The notes under the pieces were generated by a model. The model was not told where the DNA came from. It saw nothing but the letters and a program-made list of their open reading frames with translations, and searched no databases. From Micromonospora halotolerans (GTDB lineage Bacteria; Actinomycetota; Actinomycetes; Mycobacteriales; Micromonosporaceae), in the NCBI RefSeq assembly GCF_032108445.1, contig NZ_CP134876.1:3906001-3970000 (forward strand): 64,000 nt of DNA. Direction: 5' to 3'. Shown one piece after another: positions 7,816 through 17,039 of the stretch; position 1 is the stretch's first letter, and each line of letters starts with the position of its first letter. The position numbers and the translations under genes were made by a program.

Positions 7816-8421
7816 TTACCGGCCGGTGCGCAGCCCGAGTCCGCGCAGCTCCAGCGCGGCGAGCGCGTCGACCGTGCCGTCGTCGCCCCGGCGCCACGCC
7901 TCGGCCACGTCCGGCCCGATCCGGTGCAACTTCGCGAGGGGCTGCCCGGCGAGCGCGCGCAGCGCGAGCAGGTCCCGCCCGGCCGGGGCGGCGGCCAGGG
8001 CCTTCGCCGCGCCGGCCCGCCGCATCCAGCGCACCCGCAGCGGCAGCCAGCCGAACAGCACCAGCCCGAGCGGGAAGACCAGCACCGCGATGGTCAGCGC
8101 CAGGGCCAGCTGGCCGACCAGTTCCTGCTGGTCCCGGCCGGCCTCGGCGACCGCGCGGGCGGCCTCGGCGGCCTTGGTGAAGGGGCCGGTCAGCTCGTCG
8201 CCGACCAGCGGCACCCGGCCGACCTTGCCGCCGGCGTCGGCCAGGTTGTCGGCGAGTCCGCCGCCGGCCCCCTCCAGCTTCTGTCCGGGTACGGCGAGCT
8301 TCTCGACGAGGTCGTGCAGCCAGAGCGCGAAGCGGATCGCCGCGTACACCCAGACGACCACGAGCAGATCGGTGAGGAGCTGACGGAGGGCGGTCGGAAA
8401 ACGGTCGGCGTAGATCTTCAC
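7816..8421 (-). CDS. Hypothetical membrane protein
   Basis: A 201-residue protein with a hydrophobic segment near residues 18-35 (LLVVVWVYAAIRFALWL), a polar alanine/glycine-rich middle, a second hydrophobic segment near 105-128 (LALALTIAVLVFPLGLVLFG) and an Arg/Ala-rich cytoplasmic tail. It resembles conserved actinobacterial hypothetical membrane proteins; no catalytic motif is visible. GTG at 8421 is chosen at the conserved-looking KIYADRFPTALRQLL start; GTG at 8457 is an alternative that adds twelve low-complexity residues. It follows zur on the same strand after about 50 bases. Confidence 0.65.
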   Translation of the reverse strand: MKIYADRFPTALRQLLTDLLVVVWVYAAIRFALWLHDLVEKLAVPGQKLEGAGGGLADNLADAGGKVGRVPLVGDELTGPFTKAAEAARAVAEAGRDQQELVGQLALALTIAVLVFPLGLVLFGWLPLRVRWMRRAGAAKALAAAPAGRDLLALRALAGQPLAKLHRIGPDVAEAWRRGDDGTVDALAALELRGLGLRTGR

Positions 8422-8469
8422 GCCGGACAGCGTGCCACGGCCCGGCCGTCCGGGCACGGGTCGGTTTTC

Positions 8470-8862
8470 TCAGCCGGCGCAGGCCGGGCAGGTGCCGAAG
8501 ATCTCCAGGGTGTGGCTGACCTGCGCGTACCCGTGCTCGGCGGCGACCCGCTCGGCCCAGCTCTCCACGGCGGGGCCGGCCACCTCCACGGTCCGGCCGC
8601 AGGCCCGGCAGACCAGGTGGTGGTGATGGCCCTCGCTGCACCGCCGGTAGAGGTGCTCGCCGCCGGGCGGGCGCATCACGTCGATCTCACCGGCGTCGGC
8701 CAGCCCCTGCAGGGTCCGGTAGACGGTGGTCAGGCCGACCCGCTCGCCGCGCTGGCGCAGCATGGCGTGCAGGTCCTGGGCGCTGTGGAAGCCGTCGACC
8801 TCGGCTAGGAGCGCGCTCACCGCGCTCCGCTGGCGGGTGTTGCGCAGTGCCCCCTCGGTCAC
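8470..8862 (-). CDS. zur: Fur-family zinc uptake regulator (Zur)
   Basis: A 130-residue Fur-family repressor. The winged helix occupies residues 1-75 (SAQDLHAML, GLTTVYRTLQGLADAGEID), followed by the metal-binding dimerisation domain with the EGHHHHLVCRACGRTVEV motif (histidine cluster and CxxC, about 77-94) and a C-terminal CPAC pair; the two Cys pairs form the structural zinc site. The adjacent znuABC genes and ArsR-type regulator identify it as a zinc-responsive Zur rather than an iron Fur. GTG at 8862 overlaps the arsR stop by GTGA, so the two regulators are co-translated, as in the smtB-zur pair of mycobacteria. Confidence 0.92.
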   Translation of the reverse strand: MTEGALRNTRQRSAVSALLAEVDGFHSAQDLHAMLRQRGERVGLTTVYRTLQGLADAGEIDVMRPPGGEHLYRRCSEGHHHHLVCRACGRTVEVAGPAVESWAERVAAEHGYAQVSHTLEIFGTCPACAG

Positions 8863-9161
8863 GACGGCCCCTCCCCGGCGTGGCTCACGGCGTCCGCCAC
8901 GATGTGCGCGACGTGCTCGTCCACCAGCGCGTACGCGATCTCCCGGCCGCGCCGCGAGCCGCGCACCACGCCGGCGCCGCGCAGTACCCGCAGGTGCTGG
9001 GAGACCAGCGGCTGCGGGGCGCCGAGCTTCTCCACCAGCTCGTGCACGCAGCGCTCGCCCTCGGCCAGTTCGCTGACGATCGCCAGCCGGATCGGCGCCG
9101 ACAGCGCGCGCAGCAGGTCACCCGCGCCCTCGAAGGCGTCGTACCCGTTCGTGACCGTCAT
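8859..9161 (-). CDS. ArsR/SmtB-family metal-responsive regulator
   Basis: A 100-residue winged-helix repressor. The recognition region is GAPQPLVSQHLRVLRGAGVVRGSRRGREIAYAL, with the ELAEGERCVHELVEKLG segment before it containing the one cysteine of the classic helix-3 ELCV site. The C-terminal DEHVAHIVADAVSHAGE helix has Asp/His spacing of the alpha-5 zinc site (DxHxxxI..H), so zinc sensing is likely. ATG at 9161 begins the conserved MTVTNGYDAF. Upstream on this strand are two GTTACCG/GTTACGG repeats that may be operator half sites. Position between znuB and zur suggests zinc-dependent autoregulation. Confidence 0.87.
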   Translation of the reverse strand: MTVTNGYDAFEGAGDLLRALSAPIRLAIVSELAEGERCVHELVEKLGAPQPLVSQHLRVLRGAGVVRGSRRGREIAYALVDEHVAHIVADAVSHAGEGPS

Positions 9162-9204
9162 CCCGTAACGGTAACCAATGCCAGCAGCGCCGGCCCGGAC
9201 GGCC

Positions 9205-10077
9205 TCACCGCAGTACCACCTCGTGCTCCGGCGGCTCCACCACCGGCACGGCAACCGGGCGGGCCCGCCGGCGCAGCGCCCGCCAGCCGGCCGCGAGCAG
9301 CGCCACCACGAGGAACGAGCCGATCGCCAGCAGCACCACCGACGCGCCGGGCGCGGTGTCCGCGGTGGCGGCCACCCAGACGCCGGCCCCGGCCGCGAAC
9401 AGCCCCAGCGCCATGGCCGCCGTCATGGTGGCCCGGAAGCCGCGGGTCACCTGCTGCGCGGTGGCCACCGGCACCACCATGAGCGCGCTGATCAGCAGCA
9501 CCCCGACCGCCCGCATGGCGATGGTGACGGTCACCGCGGTGCCGACCGCGAGGAGCAGGTTCAAGGCCCGCACGGGCAGGCCGGAGACCCGCGCGTACTC
9601 CTCGTCGTGGCAGACCGCGAAGAGCGCCGGGCGCAGCGCCAGCATGGTCACCAGGATCGCCACGCCGAGCACCAGGATGGTCACCAGGTCCCCCGGCGAC
9701 GTCGTGGTCAGCGACCCGAAGAGGTACGCGTTGAGCTTGCCGCTGCCGGCGTCGGAGAGCCCGACCAGCATCACGCCACCGGCGATGCCCCCGTAGAACA
9801 GCAGCGCCAGGGCCAGGTCCCCGGAGGTGCGCCCGCGCGAGCGGACCAGCTCGATCACGATCGCGCCGAGCGTGGCCGCGATGACCGCGACCAGCACGGG
9901 GGAGCGGTTGAGCAGCAGCCCGGCGCCGACGCCGGTGAGCGCCACATGGCCGATGCCGTCGCCGATCAGCGCCAGCCGGCGCTGCACCAGGTAGATGCCG
10001 AGCGCCGGGGCGGCCAGCCCGATGACCAGCGCGCCGACCAGGGCGCGCAGCATGAAGTCGTACTGGAAGAGGTCCAT
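9205..10077 (-). CDS. znuB: Zinc/manganese ABC transporter permease (ZnuB-like)
   Basis: A 290-residue inner-membrane protein with seven to eight hydrophobic helices, of the ABC-3 metal permease family. The ALIGDGIGHVALTGVGAG segment near 40-57 and RAVGVLLISALMVVPVATAQQ near 205 are family hallmarks. It forms the channel for zinc delivered by ZnuA and powered by ZnuC. The ATG at 10077 overlaps the ZnuC stop by ATGA. The polar Pro-rich C terminus is short and probably cytoplasmic. Confidence 0.92.
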   Translation of the reverse strand: MDLFQYDFMLRALVGALVIGLAAPALGIYLVQRRLALIGDGIGHVALTGVGAGLLLNRSPVLVAVIAATLGAIVIELVRSRGRTSGDLALALLFYGGIAGGVMLVGLSDAGSGKLNAYLFGSLTTTSPGDLVTILVLGVAILVTMLALRPALFAVCHDEEYARVSGLPVRALNLLLAVGTAVTVTIAMRAVGVLLISALMVVPVATAQQVTRGFRATMTAAMALGLFAAGAGVWVAATADTAPGASVVLLAIGSFLVVALLAAGWRALRRRARPVAVPVVEPPEHEVVLR

Positions 10078-10838
10078 CACATGCTCCACAGCCCGGCGGG
10101 CTCTTCGTCGCAGTGCGGGTGCACGTGGTCGTGGCCCGGCTCGGCGTGGTGCCCGGCGGGCTCCGGCACCGCGCCGTCGTGGCAGATCGTGCCCTGGTGG
10201 ACGACGACGGCCCGGCCGATCAGCGGGCGCAGCGGCCCCAGCTCGTGGGCGACCAGCAGCACGGTGCCGCCGCCGTCGCGGAAGTCCCGCAGCGCGGTGG
10301 CGAACGCCTCCTGGCTGGCCGCGTCCACCCCGGCGGTTGGCTCGTCGAGCACCAGCAGTTCCGGCCGGCCGGCCAGGGCCCGGGCGATCAGGGTGCGCTG
10401 CTGCTGGCCGCCGGAGAGCGTGGCGACCGGGTCGCCGGCCCGGTCGGCGAGCCCGACCGCGCGCAGCGCCGCGGCGACCGCCTCCCGGTCGGCCCGCCGC
10501 GACGGCCGCAGCACACCCCGGCGGGCCAGCCGCCCGGACGCCACCACCTCGCCGACCGTGGCGGGTACGCCGCTGCCCGCGCCGAGCCGCTGCGGGACGT
10601 ACCCGATGCGGTGCCACTGCCGGAAGCGGCGCTGGGGCGTGCCGAAGAGGGTGACCGACCCGGCGCCCAGCGGCACCAGGCCGAGCACGGCGCGGATCAG
10701 GGTCGACTTGCCGGAGCCGTTGGCGCCGAGCACGGCGACCACCTCGCCGGCGGTGACGGTCAGGGAGACGTCGCGCAGCACGGCCCGGCCGTCGTAGCCG
10801 ACGGCGGCGTGTGCGACCTGGATCACGGGTTCGGTCAT
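10077..10838 (-). CDS. znuC: Zinc ABC transporter ATPase (ZnuC-like)
   Basis: A 253-residue ABC ATPase: Walker A GANGSGKST (about 38-46), Q-loop near GYVPQRLG, signature LSGGQQQR (about 143-150), Walker B LLVLDEPTAG, and the H-loop in VAHELG. The C terminus is unusually His-rich (GHHAEPGHDHVHPHC), which may bind the transported metal or buffer it. Genes for the permease and binding protein overlap on either side, forming one znuACB transcription unit. Confidence 0.92.
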   Translation of the reverse strand: MTEPVIQVAHAAVGYDGRAVLRDVSLTVTAGEVVAVLGANGSGKSTLIRAVLGLVPLGAGSVTLFGTPQRRFRQWHRIGYVPQRLGAGSGVPATVGEVVASGRLARRGVLRPSRRADREAVAAALRAVGLADRAGDPVATLSGGQQQRTLIARALAGRPELLVLDEPTAGVDAASQEAFATALRDFRDGGGTVLLVAHELGPLRPLIGRAVVVHQGTICHDGAVPEPAGHHAEPGHDHVHPHCDEEPAGLWSM

Positions 10839-11773
10839 GAGCAGTCCAAGGCGGTCCGCAGGGTCTGGAGGTTGGCGCGCATCGCCGAGAGGTAGTCACC
10901 GTCGGCCGGCGGGCCCTCGATCGGGTCGAGCACGGCGGTCGTCGCCCCGACCTCCCGGGCCACGGTCTCGGCGACCTTGGGGCTGACCAGCGTCTCGAAG
11001 AAGATGGTGGTGGCACCGTGCTCCCGGGCCTCCTCCGCCACCTCGACGAGGCGCTGGGGGGAGGGTTCGGCGTCCGGGGTGAGGCCGGTGATGCCGACCT
11101 GTTCGAGCCGGTAGTGCTCGGCCAGGTAGCCGAAGGCGGTGTGGCTGGTCACGATTTCCCGGCGCTGGCAGGTGGCCAGGCCCCGGGTGTAGTCGGCGTC
11201 GAGCCCGGTCAGCTCGGTGCGCAGCGCCGCGGCCCGGGCGGTGAAGTCGGCGGCCCGGTCCGGGTCGACCCTGCCGAGCCGCTCGGCGAGCCGGTCGCCG
11301 ACGGTGGCCAGCCGGGTCGGGTCCAGCCAGAGGTGCGGGTCCTTCCCGCCGCTCTCCTCCTCGTGGCCGGCCTCACCGTCGTGCTGGTGCCCGCCCGCGG
11401 CGGCGTCGAGCAGCGGCTGCACGCCCGCCACGTCGAACGCCCGCTTGCCGCCGTTCTGCTCGACCGCCTCGTCCACGGCCGGCTGGAAGCCGGCGAGGTA
11501 GACGATCAGCTCGGCGTCGGCCACCTGGCCCACCTGCCGGGGGTTGAGTTCCAGGTCGTGCGGCTCGGCGCCGGGCTTGGCCAGGCTGGTGACCGCGACC
11601 GCGTCGCCGCCGATCTTCTCGGCGAGGAACTGGAGGGGGTAGAAGGCGGCCACCACGTCCACCCGGTCCGGGTCGCTCCCGCCGCCGTCGCCGGAGGAGC
11701 AGGCGGCGAGGCCGCCCAGGGTGAGGAGGGCGGCGGTGGCGGCGGCGAGCGCGCGGGCTGAGCGGACGGTCAT
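10835..11773 (-). CDS. znuA: Zinc-binding lipoprotein of ABC transporter (ZnuA-like)
   Basis: A 312-residue extracytoplasmic cluster 9 (ZnuA/TroA) binding protein. The N terminus is a lipoprotein signal with lipobox LAAC near residue 24. Metal ligands fit the family: EPHDLELNPRQ (first His), a His-rich loop GGHQHDGEAGHEEESGG near 130, KDPHLWLDP (second His), SHTAFGYLAEHY (third His) and a late LDPIEG acidic ligand. ATG at 11773 is chosen because it begins the signal peptide; upstream codons read through the promoter. It overlaps znuC by four bases. The AT-rich upstream region probably carries a Zur site. Confidence 0.93.
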   Translation of the reverse strand: MTVRSARALAAATAALLTLGGLAACSSGDGGGSDPDRVDVVAAFYPLQFLAEKIGGDAVAVTSLAKPGAEPHDLELNPRQVGQVADAELIVYLAGFQPAVDEAVEQNGGKRAFDVAGVQPLLDAAAGGHQHDGEAGHEEESGGKDPHLWLDPTRLATVGDRLAERLGRVDPDRAADFTARAAALRTELTGLDADYTRGLATCQRREIVTSHTAFGYLAEHYRLEQVGITGLTPDAEPSPQRLVEVAEEAREHGATTIFFETLVSPKVAETVAREVGATTAVLDPIEGPPADGDYLSAMRANLQTLRTALDCS

Positions 11774-11778
11774 GTCAC

Positions 11779-11815
11779 TACTGTCCGCGATAACGAAATT
11801 GATTGTCAAAAACGC
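11779..11815 (-). promoter_or_regulatory. AT-rich promoter/operator region of znuA, candidate Zur site
   Basis: This stretch is strikingly AT-rich against its surroundings. On the minus strand it contains TTGACA followed by ATCAATTTCGTTATC, and the 19 bases GATAACGAAATTGATTGTC on the plus strand form an imperfect palindrome (12 of 19 positions symmetric), the usual length of Fur/Zur boxes. The assignment to Zur is inference from the neighbouring gene. Confidence 0.42.
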
Positions 11816-11843
11816 ATGATTGCATGTCTGCGCAGGTCAACCC

Positions 11844-12101
11844 TCAGAGCAGCTTCGCCAGCGCGATCGCGATCAGCAGGGTCAGCATCAGCAGCCGCAG
11901 CACCCGGGTGGCCGGCGCCTGCACCGGCCAGGTCACGGTCATCAGCCACACCAGCCCCGCGGCCAGCGCCAGCAGCAGCAGCCCACCCGCCGCCCCCGGC
12001 GCGAACAGCCCCACCAGCACCAGGACCAGCGCGGCCAGGAACACCGTCGTCGGGTTGAGCCGGGCCAACCGGGACAGCACGGGAGTCTGCGTACGCTGCA
12101 T
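11844..12101 (-). CDS. Small membrane protein, DUF6703-like
   Basis: An 85-residue protein with a basic N terminus (MQRTQTPVLSRLARLNPT) and three hydrophobic segments at about 19-36, 38-53 and 66-85. It resembles DUF6703-type actinobacterial proteins, of unknown function. ATG at 12101 is preceded by TAGAGT seven bases upstream, suggesting a leaderless transcript divergent from the monooxygenase-like gene. The alternative open frame upstream overlaps that divergent gene and is rejected. Confidence 0.72.
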   Translation of the reverse strand: MQRTQTPVLSRLARLNPTTVFLAALVLVLVGLFAPGAAGGLLLLALAAGLVWLMTVTWPVQAPATRVLRLLMLTLLIAIALAKLL

Positions 12102-12128
12102 GCCACAGACTCTACGAGGAGGAACCCG

Positions 12129-12470
12129 GTGCTGGTCACCAACCGGTTCGTGGTGGACGCCGACGAGGCGGACGAGTTCACCCGGCAGGCGCACGCGGCG
12201 CTCACCGCGCTCGCCGCCCGCCCGGGCTACCTGCGCGGCGACCTGCTCCGGGCGCTGGACGACCCGGCCCACTGGTGCCTACTCACCGAGTGGGAGTCGG
12301 TCGGGGCGTACCGCCGGGCGCTCGGCGGGTTCGACGTCAAGGTCACCGCGGTGCCGCTGCTCGCCCGCTCGGTGGACGAGCCCTCGGCGTACGAGACGCT
12401 GGCCAGTGCCGCGCCGGACGGCGAGATCGTCGTGGCGGCCAGTGATCGGGCCGCAGGTCCTTACCGCTGA
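12129..12470 (+). CDS. Antibiotic biosynthesis monooxygenase-like (ABM) domain protein
   Basis: A 113-residue dimeric ferredoxin-like fold protein of the ABM type: VLVTNRFVVDADEADEF at the start, AARPGYLRGDLLRALDDP in the middle and HWCLLTEWESVGAYRRAL, the pattern of short cofactor-free monooxygenases and heme-handling relatives. The true reaction is unknown. GTG at 12129 has GAGGAGG eight bases upstream. It is divergent from the DUF6703-like gene and only 25 bases from the next gene on the same strand, which has its own promoter-like hexamer. Confidence 0.75.
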   Translation: MLVTNRFVVDADEADEFTRQAHAALTALAARPGYLRGDLLRALDDPAHWCLLTEWESVGAYRRALGGFDVKVTAVPLLARSVDEPSAYETLASAAPDGEIVVAASDRAAGPYR

Positions 12471-12495
12471 GGTCGGGGGCACTACCCTGGCGCGT

Positions 12496-13107
12496 ATGAC
12501 CGCTCCCGGACCGGCCGGCCCACCACCCCCGCCCGTGCCCTCCGGCGCACCGCCGGTGCCGGGACCCCCGGCCGACCCCGGCGCTCCCGCGCCGCCGCCC
12601 GGGCTGCCGCCGGTGTCACCGGGCGAGCCCGGCGTCCCCGCGCCGCCGCCCGGTCCCGGCGTCGCCCCGCCGTTCGCCGCGCCACCCACCGAGGGCGGCC
12701 GGGCCCGGCTCTGGCTCGGCCTCGGCGTCGGCGCGCTCGCCGTGCTGCTCTGCTGCGGCGGGGGCGGCGCGGCCGTGGTCGGGCTCGCCGTGAGCAACGT
12801 GCAGGCCGTCGAGGAGCAGGGCCGGGCGGTCACCGACGACTACTACCAGGCGCTCGTCGTCAAGGACTGGTCCAAGGCGTACGACCAGCTCTGCGACGAC
12901 GCCCGGCGGCGCGAGTCCCGGGCGGAGTTCGAGCAGCGGGTGGCCACCGAGCCCCAGGTCTCCGGCTACCGGGTGGGCGAGGTCGACACCGCCACGCTGA
13001 CCGTGCCGGTGGACGTGACCCTGGCCGGCGGCCGGCGGGAGGCGCAGACCGTCACGCTGGCGCCCGACCAGCAGACGGGCGGCATGGAGGTGTGCGGGGT
13101 GAGCTGA
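12496..13107 (+). CDS. Proline-rich single-pass membrane protein
   Basis: A 203-residue protein. Residues 1-65 are proline/glycine-rich and cytoplasmic, one transmembrane helix lies near 72-100 ([16 protein letters not shown] then a glycine run), and the remaining 100 residues form an extracytoplasmic domain with [20 protein letters not shown], resembling DUF4878/NTF2-like lumazine-binding-fold domains. Two cysteines in the outer domain may form a disulfide. ATG at 12496 follows TACCCT by seven bases, so transcription is probably leaderless. No partner gene indicates a role. Confidence 0.72.
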   Translation: MTAPGPAGPPPPPVPSGAPPVPGPPADPGAPAPPPGLPPVSPGEPGVPAPPPGPGVAPPFAAPPTEGGRARLWLGLGVGALAVLLCCGGGGAAVVGLAVSNVQAVEEQGRAVTDDYYQALVVKDWSKAYDQLCDDARRRESRAEFEQRVATEPQVSGYRVGEVDTATLTVPVDVTLAGGRREAQTVTLAPDQQTGGMEVCGVS

Positions 13108-13220
13108 CCCGCCCCCGGTATTCTGCTGGGCTCGGGACCGCGGTGGTCGTACCGTTGTCCCGAACCGTCCGGTTCCACTCACATCGCCCCCGCCGACCGC
13201 CAGCCGGCGTAGGAGGAAAC

Positions 13221-14600
<1,380 letters not shown>

Positions 14601-14605
14601 CGCTT

Positions 14606-14660
14606 GAAAGGAGGGGCCCCTTCTTAACGCTTCCGGTAGAGAAGGGGCCCCTTCTTAACG
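14606..14660. repeat. GGGGCCCC-type hairpin repeat, copy 2
   Basis: Two direct copies of GGGGCCCCTTCTTAACGC, each with a palindromic GGGGCCCC core, follow the glyQS stop by a few bases; the first is extended to AAGGAGGGGCCCC. The element lies between glyQS and the convergent DUF559 gene and could terminate both. It belongs to the same family as 7582-7629 and 15745-15792. Confidence 0.75.
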
Positions 14661-15629
14661 CCCCGATCCCGATTGAGGGCGTGGCTCGGCGCGCACTCCC
14701 ACGGTGGCGGCCAGTCCGCGGCGCGACGCGTACGCATCCTCGACCGTCCGCCGAACCCGCGCCGGTTCGCGGCGGATCTGGGCCGGCGTGAAGTGCAGGA
14801 TCAGGATGCCGAGACGGCTCAGCTCGTTGTGCCGGTCGAGGGTGCGTGCCCAGTCCTCCGGGCGGAAGTGGTACTCCTGCGAGTCCACCTCCAGCGCCAC
14901 CGCCGCCTCACCTACGTAGGCGTCGGGGGTGGGAAGCGATCGGCCCTCGGCCGTGACCAGCCGCGGATTCCAGAGCACCTCCGGCAGCAGCGGGCTGTCG
15001 GACAGGCAGTCGCGCAGCTCGGCCTCCGGTGCCGAGCGCGTACCGGCGGTGACCTCTGCGAAGGCCTTCCTGATCAACGCCGTGCGGCTCCGCCTTGCTC
15101 GCCGAATCTCCTCGTCGAGGGCGGCGAGGTCGGTGAAACCGCGTTGGACGGCCTCGGCGACCAGGGCGCGTACCGGTCGGAGCTGGCGGAGATCCCGGGC
15201 GGCGTCGACCACGGCCCGAGCCGGCGAGCAGACCGGGTAGAGGTTCGTCTTCCGGGCCTTCGCGTCCAAGGTCAGCGCCCGGGCGATCACCGCGTGACCG
15301 GATGACTTCCGGCGTGCGTGATGGGGCACGATCAGGTGTACGGCATCGGTCCGCGGGCTGTCGCGGAAGCCGTACCACGCCAGCGCGGCCAGGCCCGTCA
15401 GCTGGGCCTCCGCCCCCGCGTAGAGAGCGGCCGAGATTCGTCGCTGCTCATCGGTCAGCACCCCGCTGAACAGGCCGTACGTCGCGGGCAGGACCCGTTG
15501 CCACACCCCGCGGCGGGTTTGGCGATAGAGGAACATGTCGTCGAACCCGGCGCCCAGCAACTGGGCCCGGGTGAGGATCTGCTGCTGGCGGTGAGCCGTC
15601 TCTTCCCACTCGGGCGAAAAGGTGACCAT
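14655..15629 (-). CDS. AbiEi-like N-terminal plus DUF559 endonuclease-fold protein
   Basis: A 324-residue protein with two parts. Residues 1-150 resemble the winged-helix region of AbiEi-type antitoxins (ILTRAQLLGAGFDDMFLYRQTRRGVWQRVLPATYGLF). Residues 215-324 resemble a DUF559/Vsr-like restriction endonuclease fold, with SAPEAELRDCL, PTPDAYVGEAAVALEVDSQEYHF (acidic D...E.D cluster) and ILILHFTPAQI. Actinomycetes carry many such standalone proteins; they are annotated after type IV toxin-antitoxin domains but no AbiEii toxin gene is adjacent here. ATG at 15629 is preceded by GGGAGGG. DNA-binding or nuclease activity is an inference. Confidence 0.75.
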   Translation of the reverse strand: MVTFSPEWEETAHRQQQILTRAQLLGAGFDDMFLYRQTRRGVWQRVLPATYGLFSGVLTDEQRRISAALYAGAEAQLTGLAALAWYGFRDSPRTDAVHLIVPHHARRKSSGHAVIARALTLDAKARKTNLYPVCSPARAVVDAARDLRQLRPVRALVAEAVQRGFTDLAALDEEIRRARRSRTALIRKAFAEVTAGTRSAPEAELRDCLSDSPLLPEVLWNPRLVTAEGRSLPTPDAYVGEAAVALEVDSQEYHFRPEDWARTLDRHNELSRLGILILHFTPAQIRREPARVRRTVEDAYASRRGLAATVGVRAEPRPQSGSGR

Positions 15630-15744
15630 GCCGCACCCTCCCCCCGACGGAACCCCCTCAGGCCCTCCCCCCACCCCAACCTGTGGATGGCCCGAATCCC
15701 TGTGCACAACCCATCCCGCCGCCGCGCCCTGTGATATGCGCCCT

Positions 15745-15792
15745 GTTAATAGGGGGCCCCTGCTATGCAGAAGGCGTTAATAGGGGGCCCCT
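15745..15792. repeat. GGGGCCCC-type hairpin repeat, copy 3
   Basis: Two direct copies of GTTAATAGGGGGCCCCT at 15745-15761 and 15776-15792, the reverse-complement orientation of the copy at 14606-14660. The second copy ends just before the TACACT promoter hexamer of the dus gene, so here the repeat is in a promoter region between divergent genes and cannot be explained simply as a terminator. Confidence 0.72.
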
Positions 15793-15795
15793 CCT

Positions 15796-15801
15796 TACAC
15801 T
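15796..15801 (+). promoter_or_regulatory. Probable -10 element TACACT for leaderless dus mRNA
   Basis: TACACT ends six bases before the GTG start of the dihydrouridine synthase gene, and there is no Shine-Dalgarno, which fits a leaderless transcript. Confidence 0.5.
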
Positions 15802-15807
15802 TGGGCG

Positions 15808-16980
15808 GTGACCGCCCCGACCCTGCCCGCGCTGCGCCCGCTCACCCTCGGCCCGCACGAGGTGTGGCCGCCCGTGGTGCTCGCGCCCATGGCCGGGATC
15901 ACCAACGTCGGCTTCCGCCGGCTCTGCCGGGAGCAGGGCGGCGGCATCTACGTCTGCGAGATGATCACCACGCGGGCGCTCGTCGAGCGCAACCCGAAGA
16001 CGCTCCGCATGATCGCCTTCGGCGCGGACGAGCACCCGCGCAGCCTCCAGCTCTACGGCACCGACCCGGAGATCACCGCCGCCGCCGTGCGGATCGTGGT
16101 CGAGCGGAACCTCGCCGACCACATCGACCTGAACTTCGGCTGCCCGGTCCCCAAGGTCACCCGGCGCGGCGGCGGGTCGGCCCTGCCGTGGCGGCGCCGG
16201 CTCTTCGCCCGGCTGGTCCGGGCCGCGGTGGCCGCCGCGTCGCCCGCCGGGGTGCCGGTCACCGTCAAGATGCGCAAGGGCATCGACGACGACCACCTGA
16301 CGTACGTCGAGGCCGGCCTCGCCGCCCAGGACGCCGGCGTCGCCGCGGTCGCCCTGCACGGGCGTACGGCCGCACAGCGCTACTCGGGCACCGCCGACTG
16401 GGACGCCATCGCCACCCTCAAGCAGGCGCTCGACGTGCCGGTGCTCGGCAACGGCGACATCTGGGAGGCCGACGACGCCCTGCGGATGGTCGCCCACACC
16501 GGCGTCGACGGCGTCGTGATCGGGCGGGGGTGCCTGGGCCGGCCCTGGCTCTTCGCCGACCTGGAGGCCGCCTTCAACGGCCGCGCCGAGCGGCGGCTGC
16601 CGAACCTCGGCGAGGTGGCGGCCACCATGCGCCGGCACGCCGAGCTGCTCGTCGACCAGTTCGTGGCCGGCGCCCGCAACCCGGCCCGGGGCGAGCGCGA
16701 CGGCTGCACCGACTTCCGCAAGCACGTCGCCTGGTACCTCAAGGGCTTCCCGGTCGGCAGCGAGCTGCGGCGCTCGCTCGCGATGATCGAGAGCCTGGCC
16801 CAGCTCGACGACCTGCTCGGCAAGCTCGACCCGGCCGTGCCGTTCCCCGTGGAGACGCTGGGCCAGCCGCGCGGCCGGACCAACTCCCCGGGCAAGGTCG
16901 CCCTCCCCGACGGGTGGCTGGCCAGCCGGGACGACGACACCCCGCCGGACGGCGCCGAGCTGGACGACTCCGGCGGCTGA
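15808..16980 (+). CDS. dus: tRNA-dihydrouridine synthase (DusB-like)
   Basis: A 390-residue FMN-dependent enzyme that reduces specific uridines in tRNA. The TIM barrel carries LAPMAGITNVGFRRLCREQG at residues 25-44, YVCEMITTRA, the active-site DLNFGCPVPKVTRRGGGSAL segment near 112-131 with the catalytic cysteine, VTVKMRKGIDDDHLTY, the HGRTAAQRYSGTADW segment, GNGDIW and GVMIGRG-like VVIGRGCLGRPW phosphate-binding loop. The C-terminal helical domain binds tRNA. GTG at 15808 is chosen because a leaderless promoter immediately precedes it. A strong terminator follows the stop. Confidence 0.93.
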   Translation: MTAPTLPALRPLTLGPHEVWPPVVLAPMAGITNVGFRRLCREQGGGIYVCEMITTRALVERNPKTLRMIAFGADEHPRSLQLYGTDPEITAAAVRIVVERNLADHIDLNFGCPVPKVTRRGGGSALPWRRRLFARLVRAAVAAASPAGVPVTVKMRKGIDDDHLTYVEAGLAAQDAGVAAVALHGRTAAQRYSGTADWDAIATLKQALDVPVLGNGDIWEADDALRMVAHTGVDGVVIGRGCLGRPWLFADLEAAFNGRAERRLPNLGEVAATMRRHAELLVDQFVAGARNPARGERDGCTDFRKHVAWYLKGFPVGSELRRSLAMIESLAQLDDLLGKLDPAVPFPVETLGQPRGRTNSPGKVALPDGWLASRDDDTPPDGAELDDSGG

Positions 16981-16988
16981 CGCGCGAA

Positions 16989-17023
16989 AAAGGGCCCGAC
17001 CCCTCGGTGGGGTCGGGCCCTTT
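16989..17023. terminator. Strong bidirectional intrinsic terminator
   Basis: AAAGGGCCCGACCCC at 16989-17003 pairs perfectly with 17009-17023 around a five-base loop, with an A-rich run on the left and TTT on the right. It lies between the convergent dus and C39-peptidase genes and can serve both. Confidence 0.88.
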
Positions 17024-17039
17024 CGCGTGTTGCTGGTTG

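Noticed and set aside
11803..12120. Plus-strand frame running into the ABM-domain gene from 11803-11820
   Set aside because: It overlaps the minus-strand DUF6703-like gene, lacks a ribosome site, and the GTG at 12129 has a strong one.
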